Positions 12,405-23,303 of a DNA stretch of 64,000 nucleotides are shown here, in pieces (the stretch's first letter is position 1; every line of letters begins with the position of its first letter). Made by a program: the position numbers and the translations under genes. The stretch is from NCBI GenBank assembly GCA_964019695.1, contig OZ026524.1, forward strand, positions 23,519,656-23,583,655. Direction: 5' to 3'. The notes below the pieces were generated by a model, which was not told the DNA's origin, made no database searches, and saw only the letters and a program-made list of their open reading frames with translations. This DNA comes from Loripinus fragilis (Eukaryota > Mollusca > Bivalvia > Lucinida > Lucinidae).

Positions 12405-14499
12405 TAAGGTATGAACCATGCTCCGTCAGTTGTTATCGTCCATGACAACGGTCAGAGCATGGTTATATATTCCTTCGGTATTACTTATACTCCATCAGTT
12501 GTCAACATCTCATGACAACGGTCAGAGCATGGGAATATATCATTCATGTATGAAACATGATCCGTCAGTTGTCATCGTCTAGTGACAATGGTCAGAGCAT
12601 GGTAATATATCCCTAAGGTATGAACCATGCTCCGTCAGTTGTTATCGTCTAGTGACAACGGTCAGAGCATGGTAATATATCCCTAAGGTATGAACCATGC
12701 TCCGTAAGTTGTTATCGTCTAGTGACAACGGTCAGAGCATTGTAATTTTTCCTAAGGAATGAACCGAGCTCTGTCAGTTGTCATCGTCTAGTGACAACGG
12801 TCAGAGCATGGTAATTTATCCCCAAGTTATAAACCATGCTCCGTCAGTTGTTATCGTCTCATGACAACGGTCAGAGCATGGTAATATATCCCTAAGGTAT
12901 GAACCATGCTCTGTCAGTTGTTAACATATCATGACAACGGTCAGAGCATGGTAATATATCCCTTAGGTATGAACCATGCGGCGTCAAATGTTATCGTCTC
13001 ATGACAACGGTCAGAGCATGGTAATACATCCCTAAGGTATGAACCATGCTCCGTCAGTTGTTATCGTCTCATAACAACGATTAGAGCATGGTGATGTATC
13101 ATTCTTGTATGAAACATGCTCCATCAGTTGTTATCGTCTCATGACAACGGTCAGAGCATGGCAATATATCCCTGAGGTATAAATCATGCTCCATCCGTTT
13201 TTATCATCTCATGACAGCAGTCAGAGCATGGTAATATATCCAAAAGGTATGAAACATGCTCCGTCAGTTGTCATCGTCTAGTGACAACGGTCAGAGATTG
13301 GTAATATATCCCCAAGGTATGAACCATGCTCCGTCAGTTGTAAACATATCATGACAACGGTCAGAGCATGGTAATATATCCTAAGGTATGAACCATGCTC
13401 CGTCAGTTGTAATCGTCTCTTGAAAACGGTCAGAGCATGGTAATATATCCCTAAGGTAGGACCCATGCTCTGTCAGTTGTCATCAGCTAATGACAACGGT
13501 CTGAGCATGGTAATATATTCTTTAGGTATAAACCATGCTCCGTCAGTTGTCATCGTCTCATGACAACGGTCAGAGCATGTTAATATACCCTTAAGGTATG
13601 AACCATGCTCCGTCAGTTGTAAACATATCATGACAACGGTCAGAGCATGGTTATACATCCCTAAGGTATGAACCATGCTCCGTCAGTTGTTAACATATCA
13701 TGACAACAGTCAAAGCATGGTAATATATCCCTAAGGTATGAACCATGCTCCGTTAGTTGTTATCGTCTCAAGACAACGGTCATAGCATGGTTATATATCC
13801 CTAAGGTATGAACCATGCTCCGTCAGTTGTTAACATCTCATGACAACGGCCAGAGCATGGTAATATATCCCTAAGGTATAAACCATGCTCCGTTAGTTGT
13901 TATCGTCTCAAGACAACGGTCATAGCATGGTTATATATCCCTAAGGTATGAACCATGCTCCGTCAGTTGTTAACATCTCATGACAACGGCCAGAGCATGG
14001 TAATATATCCCTCAGGTATAAACCATGCTCCGTCAGTTTTTATCGTCTCAAGACAACGGTCAGAGCATTGTTATATATTCCTAAGTTATGAACCATGCTC
14101 CGTCAGTTGTTATCGTCTCATGACAACCGTCAGAGCATGGTTATATATTCCTTCGGTATTACTCATGCTCCATCAGTTGTCAACATCTCATGACAACGGT
14201 CAGAGCATGGGAATATATCATTCATGTATGAAACATGCTCCGTCAGTTGTCATCGTCTCATGACAACGGTCAGAGCATGGTTATTCATCCCTAAGGTATG
14301 AAACATGCTCTGTCAGTTGTCATCATCTCATGACAACGGTCAGAGCATGGTTATATATCATTTATGTATGAAACATGCTCCGACAGTTGTCATCGTCTCA
14401 TGACAATGGACAGAGCAGGTAAGAAACATGCTCCGTCAGTTTTGTTCGTTTCGTGACAACGGTAAGAGCATGGTTATACCTCATTTTTGTAAGAACCAT
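12405..14499. repeat. 70-bp satellite array, middle block (about 30 monomers)
   Basis: The array resumes exactly where element 1 stops and continues the monomer order of the copy at 4358 onward for about 280 bp, then diverges. It includes a local two-monomer repeat (about 13730-13870 and 13870-14010). Monomers become shorter and more diverged from about 14400 to the element 2 insertion. No gene is present. Confidence 0.95.
14497..14499. repeat. Target-site duplication CAT, left copy (element 2)
   Basis: The satellite consensus AACCATGCTCCG is split here: left flank AACCAT, right flank CATGCTCCG at 20094. The shared CAT is a 3-bp duplication. Confidence 0.8.
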
Positions 14500-15960
14500 T
14501 AGACTTCGAGCTAAAAAAGGTCCTGCTCCCCCCCCCTAGGGAATTTTGCAGACATATCCTATCTTAAAGAAAATTTCAAGCCGCATCTTTTAAGAGATGT
14601 TTGCACTCTGTGCTCCGGGGCGTTAGTCTCTGACAGCCTGTTACATATGTTACTGTAACAAACTAAGGAAAAAATCAAAATGAAAGTTTGAGCTACAGAA
14701 AGAAGACATTAAACCATCTATTTATTCAAATTTCTTATGTAGTTTGCAAGCTGGATGCCTAAGCTACATAAAAGCAGCATTTCAAACAAAATTACAGCCT
14801 TCAATGGTGTTATATGCGTTACATAGATTAAATTTCCCTTTTGAAAGTTGAAATCGTGACTAACATCATTCATTTTACAGACAATTTGTGCATTTTTACA
14901 AGTGTTTTTAATCTTAGTTTACTAAAATACTCATTTGACTAATAGAAAAAAACTAAGTTTGCTTTTCTATCTCAAATACATTGTTTTATATGAGCTATTA
15001 AACAACCCTACCCCCAATTTTAAGTATCCAATTTTGGTATCTATTATTGAAGAAAATATATGAAAATATTTGACGCTCGTGGATATCTTACATTTTTGGC
15101 ACTGTCGTGCTAATGCAATAAAGAATCATACATTTGTAAGTTTGACATGTGGATCAGAGCATTTATTAAAGTATGTAACGTATGTTACATGGCATAATGA
15201 ATCAGCAAGGAAATTGTCTTGGAAGTAAGAGATGATATTTCAGAAAAAATACTATTTTTCACATGTTTTCCTATTTAACTCTAGCCTTTGGTGCCTTATT
15301 CCTAGTAATTATAGTCATTGCTGATAACAAGCCCATGGAATTGTGTTACAGATGTTATATATAATTTTTATCATGTATTTCCTAATGCCTATAATATCAA
15401 AATGTATAGACATATAGATAGAAAATAATAGTTCTCATTTCAATGACACAATTTAATAAATATTCCTATTCAATACAATTATTCAAAAACAATCTTTATT
15501 CAAGTCACCCTCACAATGTCTATCATTGTGTCTGCTTCTATTGCAAAATAATCACCCATTTCATCACAACCAGTAGAATCATGGCATAGAATTAGGACTG
15601 CAAACTGAGTACAATTCTGTTCCTCTCCACCCCTTTGGGAATTATGCAGACATATCCTACCTTAAAAAACAATTCAAGCTGCATCAAATAAGAGATGTTT
15701 GCACTCTATTAACCAGGGGGTAGCCTGTAATGGTATGTTACGTATGTTACCATATCAATTTAAGAATAAATGAATTGAATGTCTGAGAAACAGAAAGAAG
15801 ACATAAAACTATCTATCTATTTGAATTATTCATGTAGTTTGCATGCTGAATACCTTTGATACATAAGAAAGTGTTTTTAACAAATACACAGATTCCTATG
15901 GTTTTATATTTGTTACATTAATTAAGATTACTTTTTAAAATTGGTAATTGTGACAAACAT
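14500..15960 (+). repeat. Left arm of element 2 with the terminal region duplicated
   Basis: The terminal block (about 14515-14880) recurs in the same orientation at about 15600-15960. Shared sequence includes CAGACATATCCTA, AAGAGATGTTTGCACTCT, CAGAAAGAAGACAT and TAGTTTGCA. The segment between carries further GTAAC/GTTAC palindromes, including a perfect GTAACGTATGTTAC at 15175-15188. No gene is seen. Confidence 0.75.
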
Positions 15961-16523
15961 CACTTATATAAGCATTTCGTGTGATCCTCCTCTTTTGCCA
16001 TCAAAAGACTTAATTTTCTTTTTGTGTATGGCCAGTGCCAGCGTCAAACAAATTGACTCAGCTATAACTTGACTCCTTAGCATTCTTTTAAAGCAGAAAC
16101 AGCATGTCAGTGCCATGGGATCAAACACCTGATAAAATATGGATCTTTGCACCCTTACTTACTTTAATGCCATTTGACATATATGCAGACAATGTAGTAT
16201 AGTATGACTCTGATTTATGTCTCTTCCTGTGAAGTGGCTAGAGCAATCTTACTGCAGCTGCCTCTGAATCCGTGCTAGTCAAATGAAAACTTTGCTCTGA
16301 TTTTGCAAAAGCTATGTCTCTACCGTGTACCTCTAAGAATACTTTAAGATTTCTGACATTGGTCAAACAGAAATTTGATAGGCTGCTTTTTTGCATCATT
16401 TGCCATGGAACCTTTTCAGCATTTTGGTGCTTAAGTCCTCAGGTCTTAGATCAATTGTATTTTGCTGCGCCCAAAGAACTTTATAAAAGTAAGTAAGGGT
16501 GCAAAGATCAGGAATCGATACAA

Positions 16524-17620
16524 TCAAGTACCACACCTGACCCAGGATACCAATAAGTTTTCTTTAGTTACAATGTTGACTCTCGGTGGTTTTGGCAGAC
16601 CGTCTGAAACAATTTCTGTTACACCTTGAAAGTTATCTGGTATATGAGAAAGAACACGAAGTTGGACATTGCCATCAATTATGTTTGCAGCTGGTTGTTT
16701 TTTGATGTCAGTACATTGAAGCAAGCCTTAAAATGATGTAAAACCTTTGATTTCTCAGTTTTTGCAGCCATATCATTAGCTGTTGCATTCAAAAGAAGGA
16801 AAGTGGACTATGGGTGGAATAGGATAACCAGTAGTTCTATATTATGCTCTATGGAAGATTTATACAGAGTAAACAAGTTGATAAGGTTGCCCCATTTCAT
16901 GATCCATTGAAAACACTGAAATTGAAAACACTTGCCTCTGACTGTGTAATCAAAAAGGATGTCACGACAAAGCCCTTGCTCATTTATTATGACGAGTTAT
17001 ATATGTTACATCCTTTAATAAGCACTTTTATCTTAGAAACTTAGTGAATCATTGAAGTGAAAGGGTCTAATTTGCATTCTGTTCATCCTGCATTTCATTG
17101 CTTTACCTGCTGTGATACATCTAGTTTGTTTATCTGAAGGGAAAGAGTTACCTTGGTTTCAGCACTTCAGTAGTGCTAAGACTTAAAATAAGTTTTTGAA
17201 TGCTTTGGGAAAGATAATAAGTACAGAGACATTATTAGATGAAAATATGTTTGTTGCATGAATGGAAATGCCAAATTTATAAAACTTAACCAACTAAGAT
17301 ATGATTCTTTATCACAGAAATATCAAGGTACATCAGTCCAGGTACTCATTGCTTTTAATGGCAATTTTTTCCTCCTTGTAAAGCTTTAGTCTTTCTCCCA
17401 CTTGCAGAGTATCACTTGAAACACATACTCAAAGAGCCAACTATTAGGAATTCATATCAGTTTCAAAATGTTCCAAGCCGTGAATGGCAAAATTGGAAAG
17501 CTGATAATGGCTCATCAATTTTGAGTGGGCTGGTGGTAAAATTTTATAACAGTAAATGATTGAAATATTGTGGGATGATTCTACTAGTAGCAAAGAGGCG
17601 TGTGATAATTATGATTACCA
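16524..17620. pseudogene. Decayed, partly inverted protein gene of element 2
   Basis: On the minus strand, 16724-16524 encodes AANIIDGNV followed by SHIPDNFQGVTEIVSDGLPK and PPRVNIVTK. On the plus strand, 16844-17000 encodes a stretch with FHDPLKTLKLKTL. On the plus strand at about 17410-17610, a stop-riddled stretch holds QRANY, NFEWAGG and MIEILWDD. From memory, all three resemble successive parts of the same uncharacterised protein family seen in element 1. In an intact member they would share one strand, so a segment has been inverted. The many stops exclude function. The family assignment needs a search to confirm. Confidence 0.5.
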
Positions 17621-18138
17621 CAGAAGCAGACAACGACAAACGTTGAACATGAGTGTTTAATCGATGAGAATTAGTTTGGACCATTTCATTTATTGTATTG
17701 CCTTGTACAAATGTAAAACTATCTATTCTATTTGTGGCTCTATATTTAGCATTATATGCACAGTATTAGGAAATGTGTCCAAAAAGGTCATTGATAACAT
17801 CTGTAACAACAGTCCATGGGCTTGATAATCAAATATGAATATAATTTGTAGTGTTTTGGCACCAAAGACTTATAAGTACACATTAAGTGTCCTGATCTTA
17901 AACTTAATGACATCTTGCAGATATATCAGCAAGACAGACGAAGAAAATATAAAATATCCACGCTTTCATGTGTTTTACTTTAACAGTAATAACAAAATTT
18001 GCTTCTCAGTAAAACTGGGAGTAGGGCTGTGTATTAGCTCCTATAAGACAATATATTTAAGATAGAAAAGCAAACTTGTTTTTTTCCTATTCATCAATTG
18101 AGTATATGTTTGTAAAATCCAATAAAACAGTTTGAAAC

Positions 18139-18619
18139 CAAAAATAGTAAATGAGTATGATCAGGAAATACCACAATCACAAACTGCAGACAACCCCGTG
18201 GCACCGAGAGGAAGAGCCGCTCAACCATCATGAGACACCAGGAAGACAAATTAAGCAAAGCAATCAGCTCTCTCTTCCCCATCAAGATGATTGCAATACT
18301 AAAATGGACATATAGAAACGTACAACAAAACATAGAACAATTACAGACTCCCACAATGGGAGTAACAATAAACAGAAAGTCAACAACAACAGAACCACCG
18401 CCTTAGAACGGACAGCAGCCTAAGCCACCGGGGGGCTTAAATGCATTTTACTGGTACCAAATCTTCGCCCTAGATTCTGCTGTTGTTGAAGTACAAAAAA
18501 TGTTCAGCTCGCATGGAGGCTATCTAACTAATGCAATGTATCATCATGGAAAAACACTCTAATCAAATTACTACACCATGATGAAACAAAGAAAAGGGCT
18601 CATGACTCACAGATAGTCA
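18139..18619 (-). repeat. Dispersed repeat family R1, copy inside element 2
   Basis: This about 480-bp segment matches 54018-54496 in opposite orientation almost base for base over long runs, such as CACAAACTGCAGACAACCCC and CACCAGGAAGACAAATTAAG. Partial copies lie at 60326-60445, 55649-55712, 55808-55860 and 63211-63285, all sharing GTGAGTATGA-CAGGAAAT and AAACTGCAGAC. On the minus strand a frame with VPRGCLQFVIVVFPDHTHLL is open here and similar in the 54-kb copy, so the repeat may descend from coding sequence. Function unknown. Confidence 0.75.
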
Positions 18620-18639
18620 AGTCATAGTAGTTGTTGTAC

Positions 18640-20093
18640 TAAATGACGATAGCCACAATTATGGCTTTTAAATTATAATTAGATTCATGTAACGCACATA
18701 ACACCACAGTTAACCGTATTAATGTTAAACAGCTTCCATATGTAGTAAAGTCATCCAGTATGCAGACTATAAGAATGTCAATTTATTAGATAATTTTAAT
18801 ATCTTCTTTCTGTAGCTCAAACATTCAAATTTCTTATTCTCAAATTGATATAGTAACATATGTAACAAGCTGGTACAGGCTAACGCCCCGGCTTACAGAG
18901 TGCACACATTTCTTATTAAATGCACCTTGAATGGTTACATTAGATGTAACATGTCTGCAGAATTTTAAAGGGGATTAGGATGGAGCAGGCCCTTACTTAG
19001 CTTGATGTCAAAATACTGTTTGATGATTTTACTTATCACGTTAACATATGTAACACTCTCTGATCTTTAAAACTTGGTGACAACTAGCAGATCTATAAGT
19101 CTTTATCATACGAGCCAGCTTAAAATCCCTAAACAATGTAAGATATCCAGCAGCTGCGAGTTTTTTTTTCACAATTTTAGCTCAAACTTTCAAAAAAAAA
19201 CATTTCCTTTATTTGATATAGTAACGCATGTAACATGCTGTTTCAGACTAATACCCCAACTTAGAGAGTGCAAACATCCCTTATTCGATGCAGCTTGAGT
19301 TGTACTTTAAGAAGGAATATGTCTGCAAAATTCCCTCGAGGCGATTAAAACACTTTTAGGCATATTTTACGTAAATACAATGAGCTTGCCCATTTATTAC
19401 ATCAGGTAACATATGTTACAGCCTCTGATATTCAAATTTTTGCAACAAACTTGCAGATTTATGAGTCTTTTTATATAAGCAAATGAATCCCAAACAATGA
19501 AACATATTCATCAACGACAAATATTTTTTATCTATTTTTACTTTAGTTTTAATACCAAACTTTTCACCTTAAAACTGGGTAGGGGTAGGGTTGTTTAATT
19601 GCTTATTCCAGAAAAAAATATTTAAGCCAGGGAAACAAACTTTAATTTTTCTGTTAGCCAATTGCATAAGCTAGTCAGCCATTGTTAATAACATCTTGCA
19701 AAACACACAGAGAATTTGTGAATGTAAATGATGTTAGCCACACTTGCAAATTTTAATGGGTTATCTGATTTATGTAACGTATATGACACCTTAGGAAGCT
19801 GCAATTTTGTTCAAATGGCTGTCATACATAGTTAAGATATCCAGTATGCAGACTTTATAAATGATTTTTAAAAATTAATATTTTAATGTCTTCAATTTTT
19901 AGCCCAAACTTTCAATTTTTGTTTTCTTAATTAGATAAAGTAACGTATGTTACAGGCTCTTACAGACTAACGCCCCGGAGCACAGAGTGCAAACATCTCT
20001 TAAAAGATTCGGCTTTCAATTCTCTACAAGATAGGATATGTCTGCAAAATTCCCTAGTGGGGGGGAGCAAACCCATTCTCAGCCATCCGTCTA
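18640..20093 (-). repeat. Right arm of element 2: three inverted copies of the end sequence
   Basis: Copies lie at about 18790-18985, 19165-19350 and 19890-20093. Each starts with a GTAACRYATGTWAC palindrome followed by GGC/TGC, ACTAA/CTAACGCCCC, AGAGTGC-AACAT and TGTCTGCARAATT. The last copy is closest to the left TIR. Perfect palindromes GTAACATATGTTAC (19406-19419) and GTAACGTATGTTAC (19940-19953) stand out. Confidence 0.75.
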
Positions 20094-20420
20094 CATGCTC
20101 CGCCCGTTGTGATCGTCTCATGACCATGTTCGGAGCATGGTTATACCCCTATTTCATAAGGAACCTGCTCGTCTCATTACAATGGTAAGATAATGTTTAT
20201 ACATCTACCTGATAAGGAACATGATCAGCCAGCTGTGATCGTAGTTAGAATATGGTTAGACCCATATCTGATATAGAAATACGCTCATTCAGTTCTGACT
20301 GTCTCATCACAACGACTTCAGAACATAGTTGTACGTTTATCTAAGGGGAAACATGCCCATCCATTTGCCGTCATTCTATTACAGGAATTAAGGCATGTTT
20401 CCAGGCTAGCCTTATATGAT
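20094..20420. repeat. Degenerate right edge of the 70-bp satellite
   Basis: The array resumes with CATGCTCCG and continues for about four to five strongly diverged monomers (CGTCTCATGACCATG, GAGCATGGTTATAC, CTCATCACAACGAC), fading out near 20400. Confidence 0.75.
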
Positions 20421-21046
20421 ATATGTGCAGGCGATAGCCATCGTCTGATCATAATTAAAGAAATTAGCGCTTGTGAATGTCATCCTCATAAAGGAAATAG
20501 CAAGTATACTGATACGTTTACAACTGCACATACGCACAGACTGATCTGAGTCTAAATGGAGGCTTGGGTTCGGGGGCACATTGTAGGAAATTGTTGGAAA
20601 TGGTGTGCGATTATTTACATTAAGCATCCATAGAGGCATCCATCCCTATTTCAGGCATCTTAAAATATGACTTCTACATAAAGTCTTATCTTTTTTAAAA
20701 GCTGCATCTTGTTAAGCGCTATTAATAGACATTGGGTTTTTTGGCTGTCTATTTTAAAAACAAATGACGCATGCGCAGAAACGCACCATGCGGGGACAGT
20801 TGTCGTTATCCCCTTCCCCCCCAAAAAACTGTCTGTCTGTCTGTCTGTATGTCCCACAGCAACAACAGCACTGGACTGTGTACGCGTACATAATTTTATG
20901 AGGTCAACAGGTAAAATTGAAATTTAAAGGCATTTAACAGCATTTAACGATCACATGCGTTACCGATCGCACTATAAATGGGCGTTATTTTAAGATTTAG
21001 AATTCTATTTTTCAACCTTCAATTTCAGCTCCGCTCACTGTTTTCA
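20421..21046. other. No gene seen; short CTGT microsatellite
   Basis: Only short unconvincing reading frames. A (CTGT)5-type tract lies at about 20829-20848, next to a C-run and an A-run. Confidence 0.6.
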
Positions 21047-21257
21047 TTATAGGAATGAAATTTATTTTTTTGTTTTTATCGATGTGTAAACTCCGGCGAA
21101 TCACTCACAAATTTATGGTTTTTATCGATGTGTAAACTCCGGCGAAACACTCACAAGTTTAACATAAGGCTTTATGTTAAACTTGTAAACTTGTGAGTGA
21201 TTCGCCGGAGTTTACTCATCGATAAAAAACGAAAAAATTAATTTCATTCCTTATAAT
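21047..21257. mobile_element. Foldback/MITE-like element with TTTTTATCGATGTGTAAACT arms
   Basis: The left end ATAGGAATGAAATT is the near-perfect inverse of the right end AATTTCATTCCTTAT. Inside, the block TTTATCGATGTGTAAACTCC plus GGCGAATCACTCACAA is present twice in the left arm (about 21076-21112 and 21120-21155) and once inverted in the right arm (about 21190-21226). The centre is AACATAAGGCTTTATGTT. Total 211 bp, non-coding. TTATA on both sides may be a target duplication. Confidence 0.7.
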
Positions 21258-21345
21258 TCAAACTTTGGAACAAAACAGCACACTTGTAAAGGGTTGTTGA
21301 CAACATTTCAAATCATTGTCTTGCGCAGGCGCGATACTAAAGAAT

Positions 21346-21703
21346 CGACCTGTCTGCTAAGGCACATCACGACTGAAAAGTCGGATTTGTGTCAATACGC
21401 GGTGTGCATTACCCGAAACACTACGTTAAAAAAGTAACAAGCACTGAATGGCTATAAATAATCCGTTTATGGAGACATCCAGTAACCTTTGGTAGCTAAA
21501 CAATAACAATAATTGGTATTACAGTATTTAGCAAAACAATGATAAGATTTACTACACTAAAACCTTTTTGGGTCAAAAATTTGGTCTCAGTGACATGTGA
21601 TGACGCAGATTGATAACAAGTATGAACCAACCAATCGGGCGATTTGATGACGCTTTCGATGAACAAATATGTCACGTGCTCAAATCAGACAGGTTAGTAT
21701 TCG
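21346..21703. mobile_element. Candidate MITE; empty counterpart near 62066-62115
   Basis: The left flank TTGCGCAGGCGCGATACTAA (21323-21342) and right flank AAGATGCTTCC (from about 21704) are directly joined at 62071-62105. The intervening 0.36 kb has inward ends AATCGACCTGTCTG and CAGACAGGTTAGTATTCG that are partly inverted copies. An AAAG is shared at both edges. Confidence 0.45.
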
Positions 21704-21950
21704 AAAGATGCTTCCAGGCGGAGACAATGCATTTCAAATTTAAAAGCCCACTGAAGGAAAATAGTTCGTAACCGTTGTCTATGAAAGATGGGGCAGCCAT
21801 CTTGAAAATTATGTCAGTTCAAAACTTTGTTATGCGAAATAATGATTAAAATTGCACTCTTTTTGGAGTGAGTAAACAAAAAACAACTCCATTTAGTTTG
21901 GAATTGTTTTCTTTAGCTTGCTGGGCTCATTGAAGAGCATTTAGATTAAG

Positions 21951-22050
21951 GCCCTTCCACATCTTCGCAAGCCAAGGGTACTAACTCCACTTCGTGCGTA
22001 AGGAACGAAGTGGAGTTAGTACCCTTGGCTTGCGAAGATCGCCCTTCCAC
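21951..22050. repeat. Perfect 35-bp inverted repeat bracketed by 10-bp direct repeats
   Basis: The arms at 21961-21995 and 22005-22039 are exact inverted copies (ATCTTCGCAAGCCAAGGGTA... and its complement) with the 9-base centre GCGTAAGGA. GCCCTTCCAC lies immediately outside both arms (21951-21960 and 22041-22050). The form suggests a very small palindromic insertion with a target duplication. No coding potential. Confidence 0.85.
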
Positions 22051-22970
22051 GGAATGACAGGTTTTGAAAAGCACAAGTTTACCTTCATAAGTCCCTGCCT
22101 AAAATCCCCACATTAGTAGGCCCTAAGCGTTAACCTAAAAAGTTCGTTTTGACGCTGTCAAACTGTATTGAAACATTTCGTTGTTGATGTAGCCATTGTT
22201 TTGATGCCGATTCTCTTCGATGACGTGACTGTTTGTTTTAAGTGACGTCACATAACCACGTCATCGGGTTTATTTTTTAGAGTTCATCCTGTTGCTTTCA
22301 AGATGCACCCTCATACGGAGTAAGGGTTTTCAAATGAGCTTTCAACATGTTTAACTATACTGAACGAAACTTCTAAACCGCCAGTTAACAAAACACATTT
22401 TTGCAATATAACTCTTTTATTATTAAACTGTTTGAAATTATATTTGACACAGTATATTTGGGCACGTGTATGCGTCTATTAAACATTTCAAAGTTTGATT
22501 CAATAACGATGTTCATTTGTGCGTAACGATAGAGTACTTTTACTGGTTTTGCACGTGGCACACAAATGCTAAATGTTTTTCGCCATGTGTAAACTCGTAT
22601 TTTCATCGGCAACTATCGGACAATTTTATTTTATCACAAAAATGCCAACAATTTGGTTTTATGAGTATAAAGTAGAGGGGTCGGGCTGTGTGTTCAATCG
22701 AAAACGGGGCCTCGCTGAGACTGATTCATAATTTATCATTAAGTTTGACATGTTTTGATAGAGCCGAAAGTTTACACCACAACCTGTCGGTCATTTTTCA
22801 TTTTTGCACTCGTATGACGAGAAAAATTGACAAAAACTGAGTATTACGTATGTCATAAAATGTCCTGTATAGTCCACCATACTTTGGTGCGGTGATGCAC
22901 AAATGCTGCATTGGAACGTCGGAAGTGTCGAGATTGATGTGCAGTAAACGGTTAATGGGTGACGGATGTG
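22051..22970. other. No gene or repeat recognised
   Basis: AT-rich unique-looking sequence with only short frames on both strands. Confidence 0.5.
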
Positions 22971-23303
22971 TCAATAATATTGAAGACAAAAACATTCCAT
23001 CGCCATAAACACATTTCTGTGTTCTTTTAGGCCATATGGGCCTCCATAGGAGCACTGAATTGCATGAAAATTGCTACTTAGTTTCAAAATAAACACGATA
23101 GTGTTCAATAATGTCCATTTACAGCACCAGAAAGCTTCAATAATATTGTGGACAAAAACATGACATCTGCATGAAGCATTCCTGTGTGTTGTTTTATGCC
23201 ATATGGGCTTCCATAGGAACATTGTGAATTACCTGAAAATCGCTACTTAATAACAGCGAAACCCAAAAAATTTCAATAATGTCCATTTATAACACCATAA
23301 AGT
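22971..23303. repeat. Tandem duplication of about 167 bp (two copies)
   Basis: TCAATAATATTGAAGACAAA at 22971 and TCAATAATATTGTGGACAAA at 23137 start the two copies. Shared later blocks are GCCATATGGGCYTCCATAGG and CAATAATGTCCATTTA (23106 and 23274). Non-coding; the open frames across it are by-products. Confidence 0.75.

Larger units (their letters stand above)
14500..20093 (+). mobile_element. TIR element 2 (5.6 kb), decayed, related to element 1
   Basis: Begins TAGACTTCGAGC and ends GGATGGC-like ...CAGCCATCCGTCTA, giving TAGAC ends. The first 150 bases (a C-run, CTAGGGAATTTTGCAGACAT, AAGAGATGTTTGCACTCTG, GGGGCGTTAG and GTTACATATGTTAC) are found inverted at the right end. The layout and several blocks match element 1: the C-run beside GGGAATTTTG, a GATGTT-GC-CTCTG block and a GTTAC palindrome. 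The end sequence occurs twice on the left and three times on the right. The interior holds decayed coding pieces and an inserted dispersed repeat. No intact transposase is present. Confidence 0.85.

Noticed and set aside
13278..14263. Open frames of 60-102 codons in the satellite (13278-13466, 13473-13676, 13955-14263)
   Set aside because: They are translations of the 70-bp monomers; the repeated peptide blocks follow the satellite period and are not conserved as protein.
1..14499. The regularly spaced 70-bp array resembling a CRISPR array
   Set aside because: The whole monomer is conserved; there are no unique spacers, no cas genes, and the context is animal satellite DNA.
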